A stretch of DNA of 64,000 nucleotides from assembly GCF_032854445.1 (NCBI RefSeq), contig NC_088300.1, positions 40,264,458-40,328,457 of the forward strand. The letters run 5' to 3'. The notes beneath the pieces were generated by a model. It saw only the letters and a list, made by a program, of their open reading frames with translations. It made no database searches and was not told where the DNA came from. The DNA comes from Liolophura sinensis (lineage: Eukaryota > Mollusca > Polyplacophora > Chitonida > Chitonidae). Positions 1 to 12,200 of the stretch are shown here, in pieces; the stretch's first letter is position 1; each line of letters starts with the position of its first letter. The position numbers and the translations under genes are program-made.

Positions 1-134
1 AAATCAGGCTAACAAAATGCACCTTCTCTTCAGCATTTTAAAAAAAAACAAGAATAAATAATATACAACAATAGTTAAACATAGTTTTGTTCTAAAAAAA
101 GATCTAAGACATGAGATTTAGTAGCAAAGGTTAC

Positions 135-590
135 CAAAGAACTGGCCTGCAGGAAACACATGAATGCTAAACTTCAGCTCAATACATGAAGTATTGAAGT
201 TGTGAATTTGGTAGTTTATGGCAATTAATATGGGCACAAACGCATCAGTGATGGTACATCCCCCATTGTGTCAATGTGCTTTATGAGCATGCAAAACATC
301 AGCTCCATACATGCAATACTTTATGAGATCCCCTTCCTAACATTTACTTTAACACTGATTCTAATACGTATACACAATGCACTAGTCATGAATGTTTGTA
401 ATTAATAAGCGCACAGCGCATTAGCGCTGAAACATGCCTCCTCAAGTTGTTATGTGCAAAATGAACGCTCAATACTTGCAGTAGCCCTAAAATTTATTTT
501 AACATTGCTTTCACTGTTATTGGATGCCAACAATGAGACTCAGGGTATGACATAAGCTACACCTGTACTTTGTACAGAAGTGATTAAAAG
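135..590. repeat. diverged dispersed repeat, copy A
   Basis: Shares blocks in the same order with 49625-49865: ctgcaggaaacacatgaatg, tttatggcaattaatatg, atacatgcaatacttt, and gtatgacataagct followed by acctgtactttgtac. The 390-590 part partly repeats the first half. The element class is unknown, and no other gene is visible in 1-1289. Confidence 0.6.
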
Positions 591-1289
591 TTAAGTAAAA
601 TGCTATCTGCATTTCTGTATACACACAGTGTATAAGACAAGAGTGTGAGAGTCAACCCAAATAATAAGGGATCTTTGTATATGTAATTGGCTGGCAACTT
701 TCTTCCACTGTTTGCTTTTTGTCACAAATGAGTCCATAAAATTGGAGATTAATGGAGGCACAGTGATCGTGTCTATCAGATAAAATGCAAATGTTTTTGT
801 TTTCTTAAAGACTACTACTTGATTATGGATGGAAAGCAAAGGGTATTATGTGGAGAACATATCCTAAATCTGTTTTACATCTTATGTTTATTACATGTGA
901 TAACTTTTAGGCCAGAAAGATAAATTGCTTAACACCAGCATTTGTATGAAGATTTCTAACATAATAGGTATAATATAAATACATGAGTTAAATCAGTTGT
1001 TCTTTGTAACTCCCTGCAGTAAACTACACATGCGTGTATGTTGGTCACTTCAAGAAAAACTTGGAATTAAATGTTGGTAAAAATCAATGGTTTAACCATT
1101 GGCTATAAATTAGGCCCACCACATTTACCAGCCTGTGTGACCTACATAGTTTACTATCAAAGTTGAATTCTTCATGTAGTTTTACATGAAGTAATAAAAC
1201 ATATTGTTGTATCAGACATGTACCTGGGAACAACGTGATATTGACAAATTTACCAAATGTGACCGTTTAATAGTCAGCATGTGCCATTT

Positions 1290-1364
1290 CCACAGTGCCA
1301 AGGCCTGTTCCTCCACAGTGCCAAGGCCTGTTCCTCCACAGTGCTAAGGCCTGTTCCTCCACAG
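1290..1364. repeat. 23-bp tandem repeat, three copies
   Basis: The unit ccacagtgccaaggcctgtt plus cct is repeated at 1290, 1313 and 1336, followed by a partial copy. The third copy has one substitution. Confidence 0.95.
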
Positions 1365-1721
1365 ATACAAATGTACATGTATGTGTAAGCTTTTCTGATA
1401 AGTAACTGTCCACAGTAGTAACTAATAAGAGATTCGATAAAACCAGAACTTCAGCTTGCAGATCATCCTAAAACAAATCATGCCTGAAAAATTATACACG
1501 TACAGACAACTATAAACAAATCAGGCACATGTACAGCAGCTTGCCTAAGGAATTGATAGACAATTTACTGAGCATGTAAATGTCCTGTTGTCTCCATTAC
1601 TTGCCATTTTACTAATGCACTATATTTTAAAACATCTAAAGTGTTTCCATGTATGCGAAATCACGTCATTGTGCATAGCAATGAATGGACTGAGGAAAAT
1701 AGGGTACAGCAAGCGTTAGGT

Positions 1722-4700
1722 TTAACATGGCGATGACGTCATTACTAATGCCCCTGTCATCACTCGCACACACTCAGGCTGTAACCTCACCTTAGTCAGC
1801 AGGACAACTATTGTCAGGTATAACATGGTGATGATGTAATTACTAATGCACCTGTCATCACTCGCACACACTCAGGCTGTAACCTCACCTCAGTCAGCAG
1901 GATAGCTAGTGTCAGATATAATATGGCGATGACGTCATTACTAATGCACCTGTCATCACTCGCACACGCTCAGGCTGTAACCTCACCTTAGTCAGCAGGA
2001 TAGCTAGTGTCAGGTATAACATGGTGATGATGTAATTACTAATGCACCTGTCATCACTCGCACACGCTCAGGCTGTAACCTAACCTCGGTCAGCAGGATA
2101 GCTAGTGTCAGGTATAACATGGCGATGACGTCATTACTCATGCACCTGTCATCACTCGCACACACTCAGGCTGTAACCTCACCTTAGTCAGCAGGATAGC
2201 TAGTGTCAGGTATAACATGGTGATGATGTCATTACTAATGCACCTGTCATCATTCGCACACACTCAGGCTGACACATAACCACTCTCACCTTAGAGTCAG
2301 CAGGATAGCTAGTGTCAGGTATAACATGGTGACGATGTAATTACTAATGCACCTGTCATCACTCGCACACGCTCAGGCTGTAACCTAACCTCGATCAGCA
2401 GGATAGCTAGTGTCAGGTATAACATGGTGATGATGTAATTACTAATGCACCTGTCATCACTCGCACACACTCAGGCTGTAACCTCACCTCAGTCAACAGG
2501 ATAGCTAGTGTCAGGTATAACATGGTGATGATGTAATTACTAATGCACCTGTCATCACTCGCACACGCTCAGGCTGTAACCTCACCTCAGTCAGCAGGAT
2601 AGCTAGTGTCAGGTATAACATGGTGATGATGTAATTACTAATGCACCTGTCATCACTCGCACACACTCAGGCTGTAACCTCACCTTAGTCAGCAGGATAG
2701 CTAGTGTCAGGTATAACGTGGTGATGATGTAATTACTAATGCACCTGTCATCATTCGCACACACTCAGGCTGACACATAACCACTCTCACCTTAGAGTCA
2801 GCAGGATAGCTAGTGTCAGGTATAACATGGTGATGATGTAATTACTAATGCACCTGTCATCACTCGCACACACTCAGGCTGTAACCTCACCTCAGTCAGC
2901 AGGATAACTAGTGTCAGGTATAACATGGTGATGATGTAATTACTAATGCACCTGTCATCACTCGCACACGCTCAGGCTGTAACATGACCACTCTCTCCTC
3001 AGTCAGCAGGATAGCTAGTGTCAGGTATAACATGGTGATGATGTAATTACTAATGCACCTGTCATCACTCGCACACACTCAGGCTGTAACCTCACCTTAG
3101 TCAGCAGGATAGCTAGTGTCAGGTATAACATGGTGATGATGTAATTACTAATGCACCTGTCATCACTCCACACGCTCAGGCTGTAACCTCACCTCAGTCA
3201 GCAGGACAACTATTGTCAGGTATAATGTGGTGATGATGTAATTACTAATGCACCTGTCATCACTCGCACACACTCAGGCTGTAACCTCACCTTAGTCAGC
3301 AGGATAGCTAGTGTCAGGTATAACATGGTGATGATGTAATTACTAATGCACCTGTCATCACTCGCACACACTCAGGCTGAAATATAACCACTCTCACCTT
3401 AGAGTCAGCAGGATAGCTAGTGTCAGGTATAACATGGTGACGATGTAATTACTAATGCACCTGTCATCACTCGCACACACTCAGGCTGTAACCTCACCTC
3501 AGTCAGCAGGATAGCTAGTGTCAGATATAACATGGTGATGACGTCATCACTAATACACCTGTCATCACTCACACACACTCAGGCTGTAACCTCACCTCAG
3601 TCAGCAGGATAGCTAGTGTCAGGTATAATGTGGTGATGATGTAATTACTAATGCACCTGTCATCACTCACACACGCTCAGGCTGACATAACCACTCTCAC
3701 CTTAGAGTCAGCAGGATAGCTAGTGTCAGGTATAACATGGTGACGATGTAATTACTAATGCACCTGTCATCACTCGCACACACTCAGGCTGTAACCTCAC
3801 CTCAGTCAGCAGGATAGCTAGTGTCAGATATAACATGGTGATGACGTCATCACTAATACACCTGTCATCACTCACACACACTCAGGCTGTAACCTCACCT
3901 CAGTCAGCAGGATAGCTAGTGTCAGATATAACATGGTGATGACGTCATCACTAATACACCTGCCATCACTCACACACACTCAGGCTGTAACCTCACCTTA
4001 GTCAGCAGGATAGCTAGTGTCAGGTATAACATGGTGATGATGTAATTACTAATGCACCTGTCATCACTCACACATGCTCAGGCTGACATAACCACTCTCA
4101 CCTTAGAGTCAGCAGGATAGCTAGTGTCAGGTATAACATGGTGACGATGTAATTACTAATGCACCTGTCATCACTCGCACACACTCAGGCTGTAACCTCA
4201 CCTCAGTCAGCAGGACAACTATTGTCAGGTATAATGTGGTGATGATGTAATTACTAATGCACCTGTCATCACTCGCACACACTCAGGCTGTAACCTCACC
4301 TCAGTCAGCAGGATAGCTAGTGTCAGGTATAACGTGGTGATGATGTAATTACTAATGCACCTGTCATCACTCGCACACACTCAGGCTGTAACCTCACCTT
4401 AGTCAGCAGGATAGCTAGTGTCAGGTATAACATGGTGATGATGTAATTACTAATGCACCTGTCATCACTCACACATGCTCAGGCTGACACATAACCACTC
4501 TCACCTTAGAGTCAGCAGGATAGCTAGTGTCAGGTATAACATGGTGACGATGTAATTACTAATGCACCTGTCATCACTCGCACACACTCAGGCTGTAACC
4601 TCACCTCAGTCAGCAGGATAACTAGTGTCAGGTATAACATGGTGATGATGTAATTACTAATGCACCTGTCATCACTCGCACACACTCAGGCTGTAAAGTC

Positions 4701-5845
4701 ACCTCAGTCAGCAGGACAACTATTGTCAGGTATAACGTGGTGATGATGTAATTACTAATGCACCTGTCATCACTCACACATGCTCAGGCTGTAACATGAC
4801 CACTCTCACCTCAGAGTCAGCAGGATAGCTAGTGTCAGGTATAACATGGTGACGATGTAATTACTAATGCACCTGTCATCACTCACACACGCTCAGGCTG
4901 TAACATGACCACTCTCACCTCAGTCAGCAGGATAGCTAGTGTCAGATATAACATGGTGATGAAGTAATTACTAATGCACCTGTCATCACTTGCACACGCT
5001 CAAGCTGTAACCTCACCTCAGTCAGCAGGATAGCTAGTGTCAGATATAATATGGCGATGACGTCATCACTAATACACCTGTCATCACTCACGCACGCTCA
5101 GGCTGCAACCTCACCTCAGTCAGCAGGATAGCTAGTGTCAGGTATAACATGGTGATGATGTCATTACTAAATCACTTGTCAACACTCACACATGCTCAGG
5201 ATGTAATATGACCACTCTCACCTCAGTCAGCAGGATAACTAGTGTCAGGTATAACATGGTGATGATGTCATCACTAACTCACTTGTCAACACTCACACAC
5301 GCTCAGGATGTAACATGACCACTCTCACCTCAGTCAGCAGGATAACTAGTGTCAGGTATAACATGGTGATGATGTCATTACTAACTCACTTGTCATCTCT
5401 CACATACGCTCAGGCTGTAACCTCACCTCAGTCAGCAGGACCACTATTGTCAGGTATAACATGGTGATGATGTCATTACTAACTCACTTGTCATCTCTCA
5501 CATACGCTCAGGCTGTAACCTCACCTCAGTCAGCAGGATAGCTAGTGTCAGGTATAACATGGTGATGATGTCATCACTAATACACCTGTCATCACTCGCA
5601 CACACTCAGGCTGTAACCTCACCTTAGTCAGCAGGATAGCTAGTGTCAGGTATAACATGGTGATGATGTAATTACTAATGCACCTGTCATCACTCGCACA
5701 CGCTCAGGCTGTAACCTCACCTCAGTCAGCAGGATAGCTAGTGTCAGGTATAACATGGTGATGATGTCATTACTAACTCACTTGTCAACACTCACACACG
5801 CTCAGGATGTAACGTGACCACTCTCACCTCAGTCAGCAGGATAGC
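1722..5845. repeat. 98-bp satellite array, about 41 copies
   Basis: A 4.1-kb head-to-tail array with consensus features gtataacatggtgatgatg, acctgtcatcactcgcac and gtcagcaggatagctagtg. Variant units with an insert reading ataaccactctcacc recur every 300-600 bp, a higher-order pattern. At least seven units contain a perfect TGACGTCA palindrome (1734, 1930, 2126, 3539, 3842, 3940, 5058). The array ends abruptly at 5845. Confidence 0.97.
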
Positions 5846-6890
5846 AAAATATTACACTGCTTGCTCTTCAATTTTTAAAACAACCACTGCTAACCATTAG
5901 ATTGATACAACAAAGATGAAATATGACTTGTCAGAGAAAATAAAATAGGCGTAACTTCTGAACTTATCCATAAACATAACAAAATAGGCTATCCATATAC
6001 CCTCCATCCATATATAGCTCATACACTTTAAATTACATGGAGCAAAAAATCCACTGATCATTTAAAAAATTATTGATTTCCTTCATACGTACATCATACA
6101 ATAAGGGTCAGACTAGATTTTGATTGATGGAAGCCTTAGTACTTTGATCATGTGGACATGGTGCAATAACTTGTTAAAATCTTGATTTTCATCTCTTTTT
6201 AGTAATAATACAATGACATGACCATTAGCCATGTATATGTTTAATAAACTCATAATAGTCGCCAGGTATGCAGAGATGATATGAGATGATGCATGTAACA
6301 GCCCAAGGGTTATATCACTACAAAACAGAAAATCAGATCAATTAATAATTACAAATAAAGAAAATATTATTACAGGAATGCCACAGTTTAAACATGTACA
6401 GTGTACAGACAGTATAATACAAACGATATTGTGGGGGCAGGTGGAGAAAGAAATCTCTTACTTCCCTGTTTAGCAGAGAAAATCCGATAGCAGGCCATTA
6501 TGTATATTCATATTCCAGAAACAGTACTCATGCTGACTGTCACACTACTCAGTTTAGCTCAGAACGCCGGACCCACAACTAAAATGAACACTGAGGACAG
6601 AGGTATATGTTGGAATGCCAAAGTGATATCTAAATGACAGCGTGCACATGTACAAGTCTTTAAACAACTCCTCTACGGCTGATTTACAGGGAATGAAGCC
6701 AAGTACATATTCTTATATCAAGTGTCTTCATTTCAGGTATATATTTTTTATAAGCAACAACATCTCACAGCCATACTTTGGTGATTCCTCACAAAGTTTC
6801 ATAGTATTGTATATAACTTATTTATGTCATTAGTTAACAACAATTTATAACTAAAATAGTCAATGCAGACTATCTTCCACAAACAACTCC
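5846..6890. other. no gene seen
   Basis: AT-rich sequence between the satellite and the microsatellites. Short open frames are not conserved-looking and have no recognisable domain. Confidence 0.5.
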
Positions 6891-6892
6891 TT

Positions 6893-6921
6893 GTGTGTGT
6901 GTATGTATGTATATATACATG

Positions 6922-6994
<73 letters not shown>

Positions 6995-7087
6995 TGGGGG
7001 GGAGGGTGGTCAAACAGGTGTTTGTCTAATGTGGAGAAGAATATTAATATACAGAAAAAAAATAACAAAAAGACAGAAAATCTTGCC

Positions 7088-7163
<76 letters not shown>

Positions 7164-7185
7164 TATACACATATACACACATTAT
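6893..7185. repeat. compound (GT)n/(TA)n/(CA)n microsatellites
   Basis: Two blocks, 6893-6994 and 7088-7185, built of GT, TA and CA runs. The first is nearly palindromic (TG, TA, CA, TA, TG), so it could fold on itself. Open frames across it are artefacts of the dinucleotide runs. Confidence 0.97.
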
Positions 7186-7189
7186 GTAC

Positions 7190-8499
7190 AAGCAACATGC
7201 ATATAGTATATACAACATTTGGTGTGAATTTCCCACACTCTACACATTATGTAATTGTGCAACAAATATTAAATGTACAGAATTACCACAGTGTTTGAAC
7301 AATCCCCTGGTAAAGTGACCCCTAATTCAGTCAGAGACTAGATAACATTCTGGTAACAAAATGAATAAAACCATAACATCTAGCACCATCAGCAGTAATA
7401 TGAAATATTATCTTTATGTACAGAAACATTTCACACAGGAAATGGAATAATAGAATTTGTGAAGCCATAAACCTAAACTATTGAAAAAGTTCCCAGCTTG
7501 AAACATCCTCTAATGGAAACACTGAATATGGTGCATGATAATGTGTCAAGCTGGCTCAATATCAAGTTGAAAAGGGTGTGAAAAGTTTTACATTCTTAAT
7601 TTAAGGAGAACCTGTATCTCAATAAGGGAAATCTATTGTGTATTTGAGATTCTAATGCAGTTCAGCCTCAACATGTGAAATCCCGAACTGAAAGTGACAA
7701 AGAACGGAAAGAAGAGACCACGTGACACCAGCTGATCAGGTAGGTATCGAGAGGGTTACACTGTATATCCTGGGATGAAGTTTGGAGCATTTGTTCTGCG
7801 GACATATGCCTGCTAAAGAAAGCTGTGTTCACACAATGCACTTATTAAGTTATCATAATCGACTAGTCAAATGAAAAATAAAAACATGCACTATTTCTTG
7901 TGGTTGTACTAATCAACAAATCACATCATCTGAATGCGGCTTATGAAACAGACCTGAACTATTTTTATTCGAGAAGTTGATATGAGAATGTCGTATACCT
8001 ACACCTTCACATGGCACTAGCTATAAAGGTTGTATTTGACAAGGCAGGCTGTCCGGTCCAGGGCTACAGTGATCCAAGGAAACTGGCAAGTCCATCAAGT
8101 GTTCCATCAAACACAGACAGTATCATATAGATTCATATAAAACTGGCTCAGAGACTGAAGGATCAACTAACACACACCACCATTATGGTAATTATGTAAA
8201 CTGGATTTGAAGTACATGTAAGGAGTGTGAGCTAGCCCATGTTAAATTCTGTAATTACTCCCCAGGACAGTGGCTCTGCTGAAGTAAAGGCTGCTAACAG
8301 CACTACAGGCATACACACACATACAGCTGCTCTGGAATGGCCTATGTTGCTGTTAGATTCACCCAGAGATAACAACGAACACTTATGTACAATGTGCTGT
8401 TCAGAGTATTTCTATAGCCTCTAAATCTATGGTTGTTGATGCCCTTAGGTGGTGTTAACCTGGCTACAGGTTGACTAGTCTAGAGACCATACAGCCTAC
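7190..8499. other. no gene seen downstream of RasGRP
   Basis: No exon with paired splice sites or a recognisable domain was found on either strand. Confidence 0.45.
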
Positions 8500-9030
8500 A
8501 TGACAATACAAGGAAGAGGACAATATGTAGACCTGACCACAGGAAACAACAGGACACTGGGCCAGCCAAAATAGCCCCCCACCCCCCACCAACCAAAATG
8601 TGAAAATGTGTGAAAGAAAATTGCACAATTTAAAGAAGTGATCTTCTTAATTCTACATGCTTCATATTCATGTGGTTTTTTAATGGAACTAGCCATATCA
8701 GAGCATGCAAGAATTATGAAGAGGGTTGTACTGGACATTGTGTCAATGTTTCTGTTACTGCACACAGTGTAACATCACAATGTCTATTGTTTTCCTTAAC
8801 AATTTGCCTTATTTGATATAACATTGTCCCTCTTCCCCCAAGATCCAAACTCAATCCTGATGGCTATGCACTTGTATTTTCTGTTAGACCTCTGTGTCCC
8901 TCTGAAGGTGCAAGGTGTCCATCTGGTTTCTGTTAGACCTCTGCATCCCTCTGAAGGTGCAAGGTGTCCATCTGGTTTCTGTTAGACCTCTGTGTCCCTC
9001 TGAAGGCGCAAGGTGTCCATCTGGTTTCTG
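8500..9030 (-). other. probable 3' UTR of RasGRP
   Basis: Sequence downstream of the stop codon on the minus strand. Its first 150 bp are three more copies of the 49-bp unit that also forms the end of the coding region. An ATTAAA polyadenylation-like signal sits at 8684-8679 on the minus strand, about 350 bp after the stop. The true cleavage site cannot be seen. Confidence 0.4.
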
Positions 9031-9075
9031 TTAGACCTCTGTGTCCCTCTGAAGGTGCAAGGTGTCCATCTGGTT
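8881..9075. repeat. 49-bp tandem array, four copies, overlapping the RasGRP stop codon
   Basis: Copies start at 8881, 8930, 8979 and 9028 and are nearly identical. The copy at 9028 encodes the last residues, [12 protein letters not shown], and the stop. The other three lie in the 3' UTR and each carries the same stop triplet. The 49-bp period is not a multiple of three. Confidence 0.95.
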
Positions 9076-9201
9076 GAGGATAAAATTGATGGTGTGCTGA
9101 CGAATCAATCCAATGTGGGACTTTAGTGTAAATATGTTATCAGTGGCCACATCTAGTTTGGAGCGCAGCTTCTCATTTTCGGCCATCAGCTTTTCTCTAG
9201 C
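9031..9201 (-). CDS. RASGRP: RasGRP exon 18: C-terminal coiled coil, DTEV tail and stop
   Basis: 171 bp, acceptor tttcctgtag, stop TAA at 9031-9033. Phase 0 matches the exon 17 donor, and the heptads run across the join: LLRAEE then [19 protein letters not shown]. It continues through [20 protein letters not shown] and ends HLQRDTEV. T-x-V at the C-terminus is a class I PDZ ligand pattern. The intron before it spans about 18 kb, so the link to exon 17 rests on phase, heptad continuity and resemblance to RasGRP tails. Confidence 0.82.
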   Translation of the reverse strand, partial: AREKLMAENEKLRSKLDVATDNIFTLKSHIGLIRQHTINFILNQMDTLHLQRDTEV

Positions 9202-12200
9202 CTACAGGAAACATTAAAAAAAAATACATATAAATTCATTTAAGGTTTTCACGGAGAACAATTAATCAACCTTATCAGTCAAACAATGTTTATGGTACAG
9301 CACTCATATATTTCACTACTTACATGTATATCTACTTTGCAATGCAATAACAATACTCTGAATACATTATCTCTCCACAGATATTTGCTGACACCATTCA
9401 TCATCTTCTTTACCAAGTACAATGAAACAAATTAATTTGTCCCGGAGTTCATGTCCAGCTCATGTTGGCTTCCTCTCTGGTCGTACATGGGATGGCCTGC
9501 CAGCAACCTACAGATGGTCACAGGTTTTCCCGGAGTTCTGCCTGGTTTCCTCCCACCATAATATGGGCCGCTGTCATATAAGTGAAAAATTCTTGAGTAT
9601 GGCGTAAAACAACAATCAAATAAATAAATAATTAATTTGTCCAGCTATATACTTAATGGGTGAGCCAGACATATGAATATGCTCACTGATAAAAAAAAAA
9701 AAAATGGGTAGATACTCATCTACTTTGAAAGGTTTGAATGACATGCATCGATATATATGAATGTGGAAGACATCTACAAACAGATGAATAATTTATACCA
9801 AGACCCGACATACATGTTGGCTATCCTGGAAGACGTTGCGGTCAATCCCTTTACAATAAATTGTTCTGAACGTAACTGGGAGAGATTGACTGATGCTTAA
9901 AATTATACTCCAAAAAATCTCACGTATACTGTCAGCATAAAGAATAAGCTGCAGTACTGTGAATACACCAAAGGCCTTACAGGCAAGTACTTGTAACATA
10001 TGAACTTTGCCACATGGGACGCAGAGAGCAGAGATGATTGGTCAATCGCAGGGCCAGCTCAATGTGTATTGCCATCATGGAGGTGATCAATGGCAAGTTA
10101 TTACCAACAAACTTTATACAAACACCACATAACCATACCAATGAAGTCCGATCTTCCCTGCCCAATTCTGGGCTTGAACCAACCCGGTGTGTGCTTGAGT
10201 GGTCGAAAGAAAGTGTTTGAACCAGGCCTATATTGGCAGAACAAAGCCAGTGTATACCAAATTGAAATAATGGACTAACAGTGTTCATACAGTGTAGTAT
10301 AGCACAGACTAATGTTAGGCAGCTACAATCATGAGGGAAAAATCATTCATGTACAGAATAACCCACAGTAACAGCTAAAATTGCAAATATTGTTTTGTTT
10401 GAAATTTATTTTCAACATTCCACCCAAACAATGAATATGATATTTAATCTTCACTTTATATCCCAATGAAATCTCAAGGTTAATATATCTGTTGACTCAA
10501 ATAACAAATTCATGACAGCCACCATTTGGCCAAACCAAGAAAAAACTACAGCAAAACTGTAACAAATTATCAGAAACATTACAGAGGCTTATGTACATCT
10601 TTTTCTTTTCTCCATGTTGTTTTTGATGAGGCAAAGTCAAATGAGACTTAAAACAACAAAACATTCCACAAGTTTTTCTTTATTTAACACTATCTGAAGA
10701 CACTGAAAATGTGTATAAATAGAAGTAAACTGAAAAAAAAAAATAACAACCAAAAACAAACAACAGCAAAAGGATTGGCCTCTGCCAAAAACTTCAACAC
10801 TCGCTTGAATTATGCAAATAAATGTATCTTCTGAATTTCTGAACTGGAAATTGTTGAGGCTTCAATGCATGATCAGATCTTTAAACAAGGTCGTTATGAT
10901 GTTCAGTTTGGGGTATCAGAAGTCCCTCCAAATTAGTCCTCCAGTAATTCCATGTATACCAAAATCTAATCTGGTCTGGGGAACCATCCAGTAATTCCAT
11001 GTATGCTAAAATCTAATCTGGTCTGCAGAACCCTCCAGTAATTCCATGTATACCAAAATCTAATCTGGTCTGGGGGACCATCCGGTAATTCCACGTATGC
11101 TAAAATCTAATCTGGTCTGGCGAACCATCCGGTAATTCCATGTATACCAAAATCTAATCTGGTCTGGGGAACCCTCCAGTAATTCCATGTATACCAAAAT
11201 CTAATCTGGTCTGGGGAATGGTTCGGTAATTCCGTGTATACTAAAATCTAATCTGGTCTGGGGAACCCTCCAGTAATTCCATATATACCTAAATCTAATC
11301 TGGCCTGGGAAACTGTTCAGTAATTCCATATATGCTAAAGTCTAATCTGGTCTGGGGAACCATCCGGTATTTCCATGTATACCACAATCTAATCTGGTCT
11401 GGGGAACCCTCCAGTAATTCCATATATGCTAAAGTCTAATCTGGTCTGGGGAACTCTCCAGCAATTCCATGTATGCTAAAATCTAATCTGGTCTGGGGAA
11501 CCATTCGGTAATTCCACGTATGCTAAAATCTAATCTAGTCTGGGAACCCTCCAGTAATTCCATGTATACCATAATCTAATCTGGCCTGGGAAACCGTTCG
11601 GTAATTCCATGTATACCACAATCTAATCTGGTCTGGGGAACCCTCCAGTAATTCCATGTATGCTAAAATCTAATCTAGTCTGGGAACCCTCCAGTAATTC
11701 CATGTATACCAAAATCTAATCTGGTCTGGGAAACCCTCTAGGAATTCCGTGTATACCTAAATCTAATCTGGTCTGCAGAACCCTCCAGTAATTCCATATA
11801 TACCTAAATCTAATCTGTTGTGCAGAACCTTCCAGTAATTCCATGTATACCAAAATCTAATCTGGTCTGGGGAACTCTCCAGTAATTCCATATATACCTA
11901 AATCTAATCTGTTGTGCAGAACCTTCCAGTAATTCCATGTATACCATAATCTAATCTGGTCTGGGGAACCCTCCAGTAATTCCATGTATACCAAAATCTA
12001 ATCTGGTCTGGGGAACGGTTCGGTAATTCCATGTATGCTAAAATCTAATCTGGTCTGGGGAACCATCCGGTAATTCCATGTATGCTAAAATCTAATCTAG
12101 TCTGGGAACCCTCCAGTAATTCCATGTATACCATAATCTAATCTGGCCTGGGAAACCGTTCGGTAATTCCATGTATACCACAATCCAATCTGATCTGGGG

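Noticed and set aside
6863-7318. Open frames of Tyr/Ile/Cys/Val across the microsatellites
   Set aside because: Pure dinucleotide translation.
10038-10288. Overlapping frames on both strands near 10.0-10.3 kb
   Set aside because: Short, mutually overlapping, no motif; inside intron 17.
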